Source: Salinivenus lutea
Lineage (GTDB): Bacteria; Bacteroidota; Rhodothermia; Rhodothermales; Salinibacteraceae
Length of the DNA: 64,000 nucleotides
NCBI GenBank assembly: GCA_002894685.1
Contig: NCRC01000009.1
Location: 1-64,000 of the forward strand
Direction: 5' to 3'
The notes below the pieces were generated by a model that searched no databases, was not told the DNA's origin, and saw nothing but the letters and a program-made list of their open reading frames with translations. Numbering within the stretch: position 1 is the stretch's first letter; the number at the start of each line of letters is the position of its first letter. This document shows, one piece after another, positions 37,132-46,800 of the stretch. Position numbers and translations under genes: made by a program.

Positions 37132-37243
37132 AGCAGAACACGTAGGGTCCGTGGAACGATGAACGAGGGTCTCAATCTGTCTGCCAGAAAAGAGGGTATG
37201 CGGGCCTTATCCCCCTTTTTCTGTAGTCAGGACGAAGAACGTG

Positions 37244-37273
37244 TTGACTTTCCCGTAACTATAACGCTATAAT
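37244..37273 (+). promoter_or_regulatory. Promoter of the cold-shock gene
   Basis: TTGACT (37244-37249), an 18-base spacer and a perfect TATAAT (37268-37273). The predicted mRNA leader to the start codon at 37394 is about 115 bases. Long leaders are typical of cold-shock mRNAs, where they control stability and translation. Confidence 0.75.
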
Positions 37274-37393
37274 CAAGAAAGAGTCCCAAGTCGGTTCCTA
37301 TCTCGGCGTGTGCCTTTCTCGGCGCAGGGCGAAAACGGGGTCGCCACTTGGCCACGGCCAGCACATGTATTCTTCGTAACACCTTGCAGCACA

Positions 37394-37609
37394 ATGGACG
37401 AGCGACAGACAGGAACCGTGAAATGGTTCAGCAACGAAAAGGGCTACGGATTCATTGTCCCCGAAGGTGGGGGGGAGGATCTGTTTGTCCACTACAGCGA
37501 AATTGACACGGACGGATTTAAGAGCCTCGACGAGAACGACCGAGTGGAGTTCAGCGTCGGCCAAACCGACAAGGGGCCCAATGCCCAAGACGTGGTTGTC
37601 ATCGGCTAG
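37394..37609 (+). CDS. Cold-shock domain protein
   Basis: A 71-residue OB-fold single-stranded nucleic-acid chaperone. RNP1 is KGYGFI and RNP2 is DLFVHYSEI; the N-terminal GTVKWFSNEKGYGFIVPEGG is classic Csp. The start at 37394 gives the family length; 28 extra codons upstream are open but fall in the leader. Its own promoter and a terminator bracket it, so it is monocistronic. Confidence 0.95.
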   Translation: MDERQTGTVKWFSNEKGYGFIVPEGGGEDLFVHYSEIDTDGFKSLDENDRVEFSVGQTDKGPNAQDVVVIG

Positions 37610-37636
37610 CCCCCGTCCCTCATGTGATTATTTTGG

Positions 37637-37665
37637 AGCGCCCCTCCTGTTCGGGACGGGGCGCT
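37637..37665 (+). terminator. Rho-independent terminator of the cold-shock gene
   Basis: Arms AGCGCCCC (37637-37644) and GGGGCGCT (37658-37665) with a 13-base loop, followed by TCTGTTAT. It begins 27 bases after the csp stop. The gene on the other side ends at 37706, so the stem could serve both, although only the plus side has a T-rich tail. Confidence 0.7.
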
Positions 37666-37705
37666 TCTGTTATATGTGGGCCGCGCTCGTGCCCGCCAGA
37701 CACAA

Positions 37706-39025
37706 TTACCGCTGAAGGCTCCGGACCTGAAGGAGCCGGTCGGTGCCGCGGCTCGGGTCTTCGTAGTACACAAACGTGGTGTAGACGTTGTCCCGACGCC
37801 TCGACTGCGTGCGGCGCATCTCTTCGGTCAGCGCTGCGTCCTCCGAGGCGTAGAAGTACTGGTACTGCCCCTGTTTCAGAAGCACCTCGCCCTCGTAGCG
37901 GCCACGCCCGGCCACCCAGCGCATCTCCGTTCCACGGGCGGGCGTCATCCCCGAAAAGCTCCCGGCCACCGTGAGCCCTCCCTGGACGGGCTGTTCGTTT
38001 GGCGGCACAAAGGCGAACGTGGTCTCCACGTACTCGGCCGTAAGGGCAGGATTGGCACGCCCCCTCACCGCATTGCGCACAACGATTTGCCCGTTGAGCA
38101 GCGCCTCCGGGCGCCCCCCTGAGAAGCGGGCATAATCCGGCTCCAGGAGCACCCGAAACGGGGACGACGTGCGGTCCGTGCGCTCAATTCGTCGTCCGCC
38201 CTGCAGAACCCCCAAGTCCACCGTGTAATCGGCCGTGAGGGGGGCAAAGGCGCGACGGCGATCCATCTCGAACTCGAGTCGCGGTTGGCTTGCAAGACGC
38301 GGGCGCTCCTCACACCGAACGTCGTCGAAGCGCCCGTTGCGCACGAAGCAGGCGGTGTACCCGAACGGGTCCCCCCGCAGACTCGAGGGCGGGTCGAACT
38401 GAGCAAGGGGGCGCACGGACAGGAGCTGTTGCCCCGGAATGGGGAACGTTTCCAGTCGGGCCTCCAGCGTCCCTTCCCCCTCGGTCACAAAAAACGCCTG
38501 CTCGAACAACACCGAATCGCGCCGCCCGCGCTCCGTGACCTGCAGCACGTAGTTCCCGCTCGTCCGGAAGCGGATGTCGTCGTTCGGAAAGCGGTAGGTG
38601 TAGTGGGTGTACTCGACCTGCGTCCCCCGCGACGATTGATACTCCACCAGCGCATCGTCGGTGTACGACTCCAGGGCGCGGCTCGGCGCAAGATCCTCTT
38701 CCCACTGCCGGTTCGCATGCTTGAATCGAACCGTGAGCGGACGCCCCTGTGCCTCCATCAGATCAAACTCCAGCGTGAGCTGCGGCCCCTCCCGAAGCGA
38801 CGTAATCGGCAGGCGGCGCTCATCGTCGCCCGGGTACAGCTGAATGGTGCGAATGGACCGGACGGGCGGAGCCAGGTCGGGGCCGAGGGACTGCACCTCG
38901 GACTGTCGCGGCTCGCCGTCCGCCCCCTCCTCCTCCGTCTGGTTCGAGGACGCACACCCGCCGAGCCCAATGAGAAGCCCCCCACACACCACGCAGAACA
39001 GGAGACGAACCTCCGACAACATCAT
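37706..39025 (-). CDS. DUF5103 / type IX secretion plug family lipoprotein
   Basis: A 439-residue predicted lipoprotein (LLIGLGGCASS, Cys near residue 24). The N-terminal domain matches the DUF5103 pattern: SIRTIQLYPG, LTLEFDLMEAQG, a YTHYTYRFPNDDIRFRTSGN segment and YVLQV. The C-terminal part is a beta-rich domain ending in a DNVYTTFVYYEDPS motif. Family members include the T9SS translocon plug protein, which closes the SprA channel in the outer membrane. A membrane-anchored form by lipidation is unusual in what I know of the family. No other T9SS genes are in the window. The start is one of two adjacent ATGs. Confidence 0.78.
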   Translation of the reverse strand: MMLSEVRLLFCVVCGGLLIGLGGCASSNQTEEEGADGEPRQSEVQSLGPDLAPPVRSIRTIQLYPGDDERRLPITSLREGPQLTLEFDLMEAQGRPLTVRFKHANRQWEEDLAPSRALESYTDDALVEYQSSRGTQVEYTHYTYRFPNDDIRFRTSGNYVLQVTERGRRDSVLFEQAFFVTEGEGTLEARLETFPIPGQQLLSVRPLAQFDPPSSLRGDPFGYTACFVRNGRFDDVRCEERPRLASQPRLEFEMDRRRAFAPLTADYTVDLGVLQGGRRIERTDRTSSPFRVLLEPDYARFSGGRPEALLNGQIVVRNAVRGRANPALTAEYVETTFAFVPPNEQPVQGGLTVAGSFSGMTPARGTEMRWVAGRGRYEGEVLLKQGQYQYFYASEDAALTEEMRRTQSRRRDNVYTTFVYYEDPSRGTDRLLQVRSLQR

Positions 39026-39130
39026 GAAACGGCCGGTGCGGCAACGAACAGTGTAGAAGCGACGCTACCCGATGAACCCGAGCGGTCCCCGCAGGTTCAC
39101 CGGCGCGCAGAAACGGCATGTCTTCCGACG

Positions 39131-41323
39131 TCACTCCCCCAACGCAGGGCGCCCGTCGCCCCACCGCTGGATGGAGCGCGCCCAGCCCCTGGCCCCCATT
39201 CGACGGGCCCGTTCCGCCCCCGCCTCGGCCGTCCGCTCCGCAACCTCCGACCGACCGGCCCGGGCCGCGGCCTCCGCCTGCCAGGCCTGGGCCTGCACAT
39301 CGGCGGTCTGACGCCAGGCCCGGGGCCACGAGGCCGTCGGGAGTCGGAGCCCGTCCCACACCGCTGCGGCCGCCTCGTACCGGTGCGCCTCCTGCCACCG
39401 GAGGGCCCGCCATGCATCCACACCGGGATCGCCCCGCCACGAGCGGAGCCTCCGCGCCTGCACGTGGGCCGAATCGCCACTCGTGAGCACCCGCACCACC
39501 TCGGGCCGAGACGCCACGGCGGCCCGAAGGCGCCGGTGCACCCGCTGAGACGGGGCATATCGAGGCGTTCGGGCCGCGGCGCGGCGGTACAGCGCCCGGG
39601 CCGTGTCCGGCTCGTCCGTGAGCGCGTGCGCATCGCCCCGCAGCCGGAGGAGACGGGCCGGCATCGGGGTCATCGAGAGGGTGTCGAGCTGGTGACGAGC
39701 CGCCGCGGCCGCCCCGGTCGCCAGCTGCAGGCGGGCCAATGCCGCGTGGGCCTCCACGGACTGGGGCGCCTGCCGCAGTGCCGCCCGCAGGTGCTCCTGC
39801 GCCTGGCTGGTGTCCCGTCGCCGCTCCGCCCGGCGCGCCGCCTGCACGTGTCGACGGGCGGGCGGGACGTAGTGCGGGCAGTCGGTCTCGAAAAGAGACG
39901 GCCGGGCAAACTGCCGCGAAATCACACTGTAGGTGGAGGCCGCTACGATTCGTCGATCTCGAATGTATTCGACCCACTCTTCCGCGAGCTGGCGCAACGG
40001 CCGGCCATACACCGCCTCAAAGTTGCCCCGGGCGTATACGGCTTTGAGTCGGGAGGGGCCGTACGCAGACAGAAGGTACGCGGCAAACGACCCCATCGTC
40101 GCGTAGGAGACGGCCCCTCGCCCCGTCCAGAACCCCCACGGCGAGAGGCGCTGCGTCAGCGCGTCGGCCCGGTCCTCCACCGCCCCCGCCGAGTCGGCCG
40201 CCCAGGCCGTAGCGATCAGATCGTGCGGCGTCGGCCCGGGCGTCGGCGCCTCCAGGGCCACGGCCCACCCCTCCACCAGCCCAGGGGCCCACGACGCCTT
40301 CAGCAGCGGGAGGCCGTAGGGGCGCGACCAGACGTGGGCCAACTCGTGCCCCAGGCTCGCCTCGGCCCGCCGCTCCAGCAGGTGCACCTGGGGCCGATCC
40401 AGCCACACCGGCGCCACGCTCGTGGTGCGGGCCCCCGTCAGCCGCCCCTTCACCTCCGGCGACGGATAGAGATAGCTCTGGATGCGCTCGTCCCCTGGCG
40501 GCTCCGACGCCAGACGCCGCCGGAGACGATCGTAGTGCATCTCGTGATCGGCCGCCAGGGCCGCTACCGCAGCCGAATCGAGACTCGACGGCTCGTAGTA
40601 CAGGTCGAAGTGCTCCGTCTGGTAGTGTCCGCCCAGGGCCGATTGCAGTCCCTCGGCCGTCGTGTTCATCCCCAGCGGCCCAGCGTACCCGTAGGCCAGA
40701 GCGATCAGCACGAGCGACCCGACGAGCCCCGCTCCGCCCCGCCCTCCCCGGAGCCACCGGCCCACCTGCACCGCCGCAAAGGCCCAGAGGAGCGTCAGCC
40801 CTCGGAAGACAAAAAGGCCGTCCCGGATGGCGAGCTGCTCGTCGTAGATGGGGCCGAGCACCCCACCAAACACGTGATTGTACGTGTAAAACTGCGGGTG
40901 CCCCCCAAGGTCGTACAGCGGGCCCAAGACGGAGAGAGACACCCCTACCCCCGCAAGCAGGGCAAACGGTCTGCGTGGCGAACGGGCCGTCAGGGCGTAG
41001 GCCAGCCCAACCGCAAAGACAACGGTGACGACCGGAAACAAAAGGTAGAACAGAAGCCCCTGTCCCAGGGTGCAGTTCGGGGCCCAGAGCTGCGCGATCA
41101 GTAGCATCCCCAGGGGGAGCAGCCCCGCTCCGACCTGACGGGCCAGCACGCCCCAAACCGACCGCCCCCCGGCCACAAACGAGCGGGTCGCGCCCCACCC
41201 CGCCACGAAAAACGACACAAACGCCACCACCGCGGCCGATTCCGCCTGCAACACATTCAGAAGAGGAATCGGCCACAGTGCAGCCCCCAGCAGCACGTAC
41301 GCGGCACACACACGAACCATCAT
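39131..41323 (-). CDS. Polytopic membrane protein with HExxH metallopeptidase and TPR-like segments
   Basis: A 730-residue protein with three parts. Residues ~1-215 hold about seven hydrophobic helices. Residues ~230-400 resemble peptidase-MA-like gluzincins: HFDLYYEPSSLDS opens the domain, HELAH lies at 326-330, and the third ligand Glu351 in LVEGWAVALE is 21 residues after the second His. The remaining ~330 residues are helical, Ala/Arg-rich repeats of TPR type. The catalytic domain would lie outside the cytoplasm if the N-terminus is inside. The substrate is unknown. The parts are familiar but I do not recognise the combination as a named family. Confidence 0.75.
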   Translation of the reverse strand: MMVRVCAAYVLLGAALWPIPLLNVLQAESAAVVAFVSFFVAGWGATRSFVAGGRSVWGVLARQVGAGLLPLGMLLIAQLWAPNCTLGQGLLFYLLFPVVTVVFAVGLAYALTARSPRRPFALLAGVGVSLSVLGPLYDLGGHPQFYTYNHVFGGVLGPIYDEQLAIRDGLFVFRGLTLLWAFAAVQVGRWLRGGRGGAGLVGSLVLIALAYGYAGPLGMNTTAEGLQSALGGHYQTEHFDLYYEPSSLDSAAVAALAADHEMHYDRLRRRLASEPPGDERIQSYLYPSPEVKGRLTGARTTSVAPVWLDRPQVHLLERRAEASLGHELAHVWSRPYGLPLLKASWAPGLVEGWAVALEAPTPGPTPHDLIATAWAADSAGAVEDRADALTQRLSPWGFWTGRGAVSYATMGSFAAYLLSAYGPSRLKAVYARGNFEAVYGRPLRQLAEEWVEYIRDRRIVAASTYSVISRQFARPSLFETDCPHYVPPARRHVQAARRAERRRDTSQAQEHLRAALRQAPQSVEAHAALARLQLATGAAAAARHQLDTLSMTPMPARLLRLRGDAHALTDEPDTARALYRRAAARTPRYAPSQRVHRRLRAAVASRPEVVRVLTSGDSAHVQARRLRSWRGDPGVDAWRALRWQEAHRYEAAAAVWDGLRLPTASWPRAWRQTADVQAQAWQAEAAARAGRSEVAERTAEAGAERARRMGARGWARSIQRWGDGRPALGE

Positions 41324-41362
41324 ATCAGCCGAGCCCCGTCCCCAGACGGCGAGGAAAAAGGA

Positions 41363-42349
41363 CTACAGGAGCGTAAAGGACACCCCGACCGAAATCGTCT
41401 CGCGGAGCTGAATGGCGTCGATCGTCGTCTGATCGTAGAGGGCCGTGAATTCCAGGTTGGTCGTCAGCCAGTCGTTGACGGACAGAATCACCTCGTTCTC
41501 CCACAGCACGTCCGGGGGCTCCTCCAGCTGGTTCACCGCAAAGAAGGCGTTGAGGTCGGAGCGGTACCGAATGTTTTCAGTCAGCCGCGCGTCCAGCGAC
41601 GACGCAAACTCTGCACCCGCTTCCACCCGGGCCAGCGCCTCCGAATCCACCCCGTATAGCTCCCGGAAATCCTCCTCGACGACAATCGTTTGCTTCGACG
41701 CCGCACCCAGGCGCAGGGTGAGGATCTCTGCGGGCTGATACGTGAGACCAATAGACTCGGTCAGAAAGGCCGGCGCGAAGAACGAGGAGGTTTCAAACGG
41801 AGGCTCCTGCTGATCGAGCCGCGGATCTCCGGGTTCTACCTCTCCCTCAAAGGGATTGTCGTCCCCGTAATCAAACCCGGAGGCAAACTGGGTACGAAGC
41901 TGGCCCGCGACTGTGGGATTGAACACCCGAAAAAAGCCGTCTCCCTGGTATCGGAGGCTCGACTGGTAGCGGATTTGATCTTCCGCTTTTCGAAGAGCCT
42001 GATCCTCTTGATTGAGCACGCCAAAGGCAAGGCGTACTTCGTGCAACTGAAGCCAATCCCCCTGACGCTCCTGGGCCACGGCCCCCGTCGCCGCCGAGAT
42101 CGACAGCGAGTTGAGCCCGCCCCCTTCCTGCCAGTCTTTGTAAGCCGCCTGCGAGACGTTCAGGCGCGCCGTGGCATCGTACGTCCACCCCGTATCCGCC
42201 TCCGTACTGTCAGGCACCTTGGGGGCCTCTTGCTCGTCCGAGAACACAGGCTCCACGGGACGTTCGGGTTGGGCCCCTGCCAAATGGAGCCCTCCCCCGA
42301 GCAGAGCAATGAGGAATGTAAGGAGGGCAAAGCGCAGAGAAGAATCCAT
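41363..42349 (-). CDS. DUF3078 family exported protein
   Basis: A 328-residue protein with a cleavable signal (LLTFLIALLGGGLHLAGAQ). The mature part matches DUF3078 of Bacteroidota: the conserved ARLNVSQAAYKDWQEGG block (Ala-x-x-x-Trp-x-x-Gly-Gly) followed by alternating beta strands and a C-terminal ISVGVSFTLL, which suggests an outer-membrane barrel. The function is unknown. It lies 38 bp downstream of no gene on its own strand but just before the metallopeptidase gene, and downstream of the H1-like gene, from which it is separated by a terminator. Confidence 0.82.
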   Translation of the reverse strand: MDSSLRFALLTFLIALLGGGLHLAGAQPERPVEPVFSDEQEAPKVPDSTEADTGWTYDATARLNVSQAAYKDWQEGGGLNSLSISAATGAVAQERQGDWLQLHEVRLAFGVLNQEDQALRKAEDQIRYQSSLRYQGDGFFRVFNPTVAGQLRTQFASGFDYGDDNPFEGEVEPGDPRLDQQEPPFETSSFFAPAFLTESIGLTYQPAEILTLRLGAASKQTIVVEEDFRELYGVDSEALARVEAGAEFASSLDARLTENIRYRSDLNAFFAVNQLEEPPDVLWENEVILSVNDWLTTNLEFTALYDQTTIDAIQLRETISVGVSFTLL

Positions 42350-42419
42350 AGGAATCGGTTGTTGCAAAACCAGAATGCAGCCGGCCCGTGGTCCCCTCGG
42401 CACGGGACCACCGAAAACA

Positions 42420-42452
42420 AAAAAGGCTATGCCAGAGGGACATAGCCTTTTT
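42420..42452 (-). terminator. Rho-independent terminator of the histone-H1-like gene
   Basis: A perfect 12-base inverted repeat AAAAAGGCTATG / CATAGCCTTTTT with a 9-base loop. On the minus strand it follows the H1-like stop by about 50 bases and ends in a T run. A second hairpin (GTGGTCCC 42388-42395 with GGGACCAC 42404-42411) lies just beyond, in the leader of the DUF3078 gene. Confidence 0.85.
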
Positions 42453-42501
42453 GGGCCATCGAATGGCCGTACAGGAGAGGTCGACCGTCACTGTCGGTCG
42501 G

Positions 42502-42693
42502 TTAGAGATCGTTGTTCTTAATCTCCTGAATCTCCTGGCGCATTTCGTGGGCAAGCTTCTTCAGCTCCATCAGGCTCTTGCGGGCACGGGTTCCGGCCGC
42601 CTTGTTGCCTTTCTCATAGAACTTCATCAGGTCCTCCTCGGCGCCGTCCACAAGATCGGTCAGCTGGCCGTAGCGTTCTTCGAATGTGCTCAT
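42502..42693 (-). CDS. Histone H1/Hc1-like small protein
   Basis: A 63-residue, helical, mixed-charge protein with the segment FYEKGNKAAGTRARKSLMELK, which is the signature of the short bacterial Hc1-like (PF07432-type) proteins common in Bacteroidota. It lacks the Lys/Ala/Pro-rich tail of larger H1 homologues. By family it is probably a nucleoid-associated protein, but DNA binding is not shown here. A strong promoter and terminator bracket it, so it is monocistronic and likely well expressed. Confidence 0.85.
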   Translation of the reverse strand: MSTFEERYGQLTDLVDGAEEDLMKFYEKGNKAAGTRARKSLMELKKLAHEMRQEIQEIKNNDL

Positions 42694-42745
42694 ACGATTT
42701 AAGAGTTGAGTGTAAAAAGGACGCGAGTCGGTTAAGAGTCAGAGG

Positions 42746-42774
42746 AACATAATACCTCCCTGAACCGCTGTCAA
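42746..42774 (-). promoter_or_regulatory. Promoter of the histone-H1-like gene
   Basis: On the minus strand a perfect -35 TTGACA (42774-42769), a 17-base spacer and TATGTT (42751-42746). It lies about 50 bases upstream of the start codon at 42693. A TATTAT overlaps the spacer end but would give a 14-base spacing. Confidence 0.7.
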
Positions 42775-42833
42775 GCCGGATTCGGGTGGGGAGGTGCTCC
42801 TGTGGGACCGAGGGTTCTAATTTGTCAAAAGGT

Positions 42834-43586
42834 TCAAGCCGCAGAGGGGTCCCGCGACTCCGACGGCACGGAGGGCGTGATTTGGGTCCCCGTCGGCCCC
42901 TCCTCGTCCAGGAGCCCGCCGAGCGTCGTGACCAGCGTCGGCAGCCCGGCCTCAACGAAGCGCCGGACAGCGGGGGGCTCCGACACCTGCTCGTCGTCCA
43001 CCGCATCCACCGGGGCCGTCGACCGCACGCCCTCCGGCCCGGGAAGCCCCGCCTGCTCCGCGGTGCTCAACGTACAGGCAACCGGATCAAAGTCGTCGGC
43101 CAGGGCCGTCGCCAGCGCCACAATCACATCGGCCGGCCACACCTCCTCCACCTCCCCGTCGTCGACCAGGCCGGACACGACCGGGATCACGCGCTGTTTG
43201 ATCAGAGGCACCAGCCAGCTGGCATTTTCGGCCCGGAGCCCCTCCTCCGCGTCCCGCCGCAGGAGGGTGCGATCCACCCCCTGAATGCCCACGGTCGACA
43301 CGACCTCGTCCGTGAGGGCCGCTACAATCTCCTGGTTCGTCTCGCGGACGGCACGCTCCACGAGGCGGCGCTGATCGGCAGTCTCCACTTGAAGCACCCC
43401 GTCCGTCCGCTCCGGAAAGTACCCCTTCGACTCCAGCGTTCGCTCCACCTTCTCGCCGCTGCCATGGACGAGAAGCACGGGCGGCTCCCCCGCCGGCGCC
43501 TTGGCAAAGTGCTGTGCCAGCGACTTCAAAAAGAGCTTGTCGCCCAGGTGGTGACGGTCCAGATGCACCAGGTAGAGGGATTGCAT
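42834..43586 (-). CDS. Acetylglutamate kinase-like (amino acid kinase family) protein
   Basis: A 250-residue relative of ArgB. LLVHGSGEKVERTLESKGY and FPERTDGVLQVETADQRRLVE match the acetylglutamate kinase block after the first strand, followed by a NQEIVAAL segment and VGIQGVDRTLL. The N-terminal phosphate loop that should read K-x-G-G is replaced by VHLDRHHLGD, and the C-terminal nucleotide region is short and acidic. It may be a divergent or inactive kinase, perhaps regulatory. The start at 43586 gives the only family-like N-terminus; the longer frame runs antisense through dnaE. It diverges from dnaE. Confidence 0.7.
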   Translation of the reverse strand: MQSLYLVHLDRHHLGDKLFLKSLAQHFAKAPAGEPPVLLVHGSGEKVERTLESKGYFPERTDGVLQVETADQRRLVERAVRETNQEIVAALTDEVVSTVGIQGVDRTLLRRDAEEGLRAENASWLVPLIKQRVIPVVSGLVDDGEVEEVWPADVIVALATALADDFDPVACTLSTAEQAGLPGPEGVRSTAPVDAVDDEQVSEPPAVRRFVEAGLPTLVTTLGGLLDEEGPTGTQITPSVPSESRDPSAA

Positions 43587-43820
43587 GGCGGCGGGGGGAG
43601 TCCAGAGCAGAAAGCGGCAGAACATGAGATGGGCGAAGTAAAATGCATAGCCCCCTCGCTCGATTCCTCCCCGTACGCCCCGTGCCCGGAAGTCCAGAAA
43701 ACTTCTCGACAAACCGCCCCCGGTCGTTGACGGACCCGGGCCCGCTTCTTTGTTTACAATGGCTTCGGTGTTCGTCCGCGTCGCCCCCGCCGCCGCACTG
43801 CTCTCCACCCCCACGTCCGT

Positions 43821-46800
43821 ATGCCCGACATCTCGCACCTTCACTGCCACACGCAGTACTCGCTCCTCGACGGCGCCGCCGGCATCGACAACCTGCTCGA
43901 AAGTGCCGACCGGCGCGGGATCAACTCGGTCGCCATTACGGACCACGGCAATCTTTACGGCGTCCCCGAGTTTTACACCACGGCGCAGGACTACGATGTC
44001 GACCCCATCATCGGGTGTGAGTTTTACCTCACGCCCAGCGGCATCGACGACAAACAGGATTCGACCCGCTACCACCAGGTGCTCCTGGCCAAGAACCAGA
44101 CCGGCTACGAGAACCTGATGCAGCTCTCCTCCCTCTCGTTCACGGAGGGCTTCTACTACAAGCCGCGCATCGACCGCGACCTGCTGCGCGAGCACCACGA
44201 GGGCCTCATCGCGACCACCTGTTGCCTGCAGGGAGAGGTGCCGCAGGCCATCCTCAACCAGGGCGAGGAGCGGGCCCGCGAGCTCTTCGAAGAGTACCTG
44301 GACATCTTCGGGGACGACTACTACATCGAGCTGCAGGACCACGACATCGACGATCAGCACACGGTCAACGAGGTGCTGATCCGCTGGGCGAAGGAGTACG
44401 ACGTGGAGGTCGTGGCCACCAACGACGTGCACTATGTGGACCAGCAGGACCACGAGGCGCAGGACATCCTCCTCTGCCTCCAGACCGGGGCCGACTACAA
44501 CGACCCCAACCGGATGCGCTTCAGCAACGACGAGTTCTACCTGAAGAACTCGGAGGGCATGATGGAGGCGCTCACGGGCATTCCGGAGGAGTTTCAGCGC
44601 GAGGCGCTCGTGAACACCAACAAGGTGGCCGACAAGTGCAACTTCGAGTTGCCGATGGGGGACCTGCTGATGCCGCACTACCCCATCCCGGACGGGTTCG
44701 ACGACATGGACGAGTACCTCCGGCACGTGACCTTCGAGCGGGCGAAGGAGCGCTACGGCGACCCGTTGCCGCAACAGGTGGTGGAGCGCCTGAACCACGA
44801 ACTCGGCATTATCGCCGACGAGGGATACTCCGGGTACTTCCTTATTGTGCAGGACTTTACCGACGCCGCCCGCGAGCTCGACGTGCGGGTGGGGCCGGGC
44901 CGGGGCTCGGCCGCCGGGTCGTGCGTAAGCTATTGCCTCGGCATCACCGACGTCGACCCCATCGAGTACGACCTGCTCTTTGAGCGCTTCCTGAACCCGG
45001 AGCGCGTGTCGATGCCGGACATCGACATCGACTTCGACGACCGCGGGCGCTCGAAGGTGATCGACTACGTGGTCGAGAAGTACGGCCAGGAGAACGTCTG
45101 CCAGATTATCACCTTCGGGACGATGGGGGCGAAGACGGTGGTGCGCGATGTCTCGCGGGTGTTGGATGTGCCGCTGGACCGCGCCGACGAGATTGCGAAG
45201 ATGATCCCCGAGGGACCGGGCGTAGACCTCGACCAGGCCTTCGAGGAGAATCCGGACTTCCGCGCCTTAAAGGATTCGGACGATCCCGACGTGCGCAAAA
45301 TGATGCAGTACGCCGAGGTGCTGGAGGGCTCGGTGCGACACACGGGCGTCCACGCCGCCGGCGTCATCATCGCCCCCGGCGAGATCAGCGACTACGTGCC
45401 GGTCTCCGTCTCGAAGAGCAAGGGGGAGAAGGTCCTCACGACCCAGTACGACGGCGACTGGGTCGAGGAGTTTGGGCTACTGAAGATGGACTTTCTCGGC
45501 CTCAAGACCCTCACGCTCATTGAGGACACCGTCGACCTCGTGGAGGAGACGCGGGGGGTTGAGATCGACATTGACAACCTCCCGCTCGACGACGAAAAGA
45601 CGTTTGAGCTCTTCCAGCGGGGCGATACGGTCTCGATCTTCCAGTTCGAGTCCACCGGCATGCGGGAGTGGCTCCGCAAGCTGAAACCGACGGAGATCGA
45701 CGACCTCATTGCCATGAATGCCCTCTACCGTCCGGGGCCCATGGAGAACATTCCCACCTACATTGCGAGGAAGCACGGGCGCGAAGAGGTGGAGTACCCG
45801 CACCCCCTCCTCGAAGACATCCTGGAGCCGACCTACGGCATCGCCGTGTTCCAGGAGCAGGTGATGCAGATGGCCCGCGAGCTCGCCGGCTTCTCCCTCG
45901 GCGAGGCCGACATCCTGCGCCGCGCCATGGGCAAGAAGAAGGAGAAGCTCATGCGCAAGCAGCGCGAGAAGTTCGTTGCGGGCTGCAAGGAGGAGAACGA
46001 CATTGACGAGGAGGAGGCGAACGAGCTCTTCGATATCATCAATGAGTTCGCCGGGTACGGCTTCAACAAGAGTCACAGCGCGGCCTACTCGCTCGTCGCC
46101 TACCAGACGGCCTACCTCAAGGCCCACTACCCGCCGGAGTTCATGGCGGCGGCGATGACCAACGAGATGGGCAACACCGACAAGCTCTCGAAGGTGCTGG
46201 AGGAGGCCCGCAGCATGGACCTCGAGGTGTTGCCGCCGTCCATTAACGACAGCAAGGCGTACTTCACCGTTCAGGACGGCAAGATCCGCTTCGGCCTCGC
46301 CGCCATCAAGAACGCGGGCGAGAAGGCGATCGACAAGATCATTGAGGCGCGCGAAGAGCACGGTCCCTTCGAGACGATCTTCGACGTGACGAAGAACGTA
46401 GACCTGAGCTCCGTCAACAAGCGCACGCTGGAGGCCCTCGGCCAGGCGGGGGCCCTCGACGACCTGGAGGGCCATCGGGGGCAACTCGTCGAGTCCGTCG
46501 GGATGGCCGTGGAAGAAGGGCAGCGGTACCAGACCGAACAGATGCGCAACCAGACGAACATGTTCGGGGAGGGACAAAGCGGGTTCGAAGCGGATCCCTC
46601 CCTCCCCTCCATCGACGCCTGGCCCAAGTCGAAGCGCTTGAAGCACGAGCACGAGGTGCTGGGCTTTTACGTCTCGGGCCATCCGCTCGACGAATACCGC
46701 GCCGAGGCCGAGGCCTTCGCCACGGCCCGATTCGGCGAGCCCGACCAACTGGAGCAGGTCATCGAACAGGCCGCCGGGGGCGACGGGCGGAATCGGGGCC

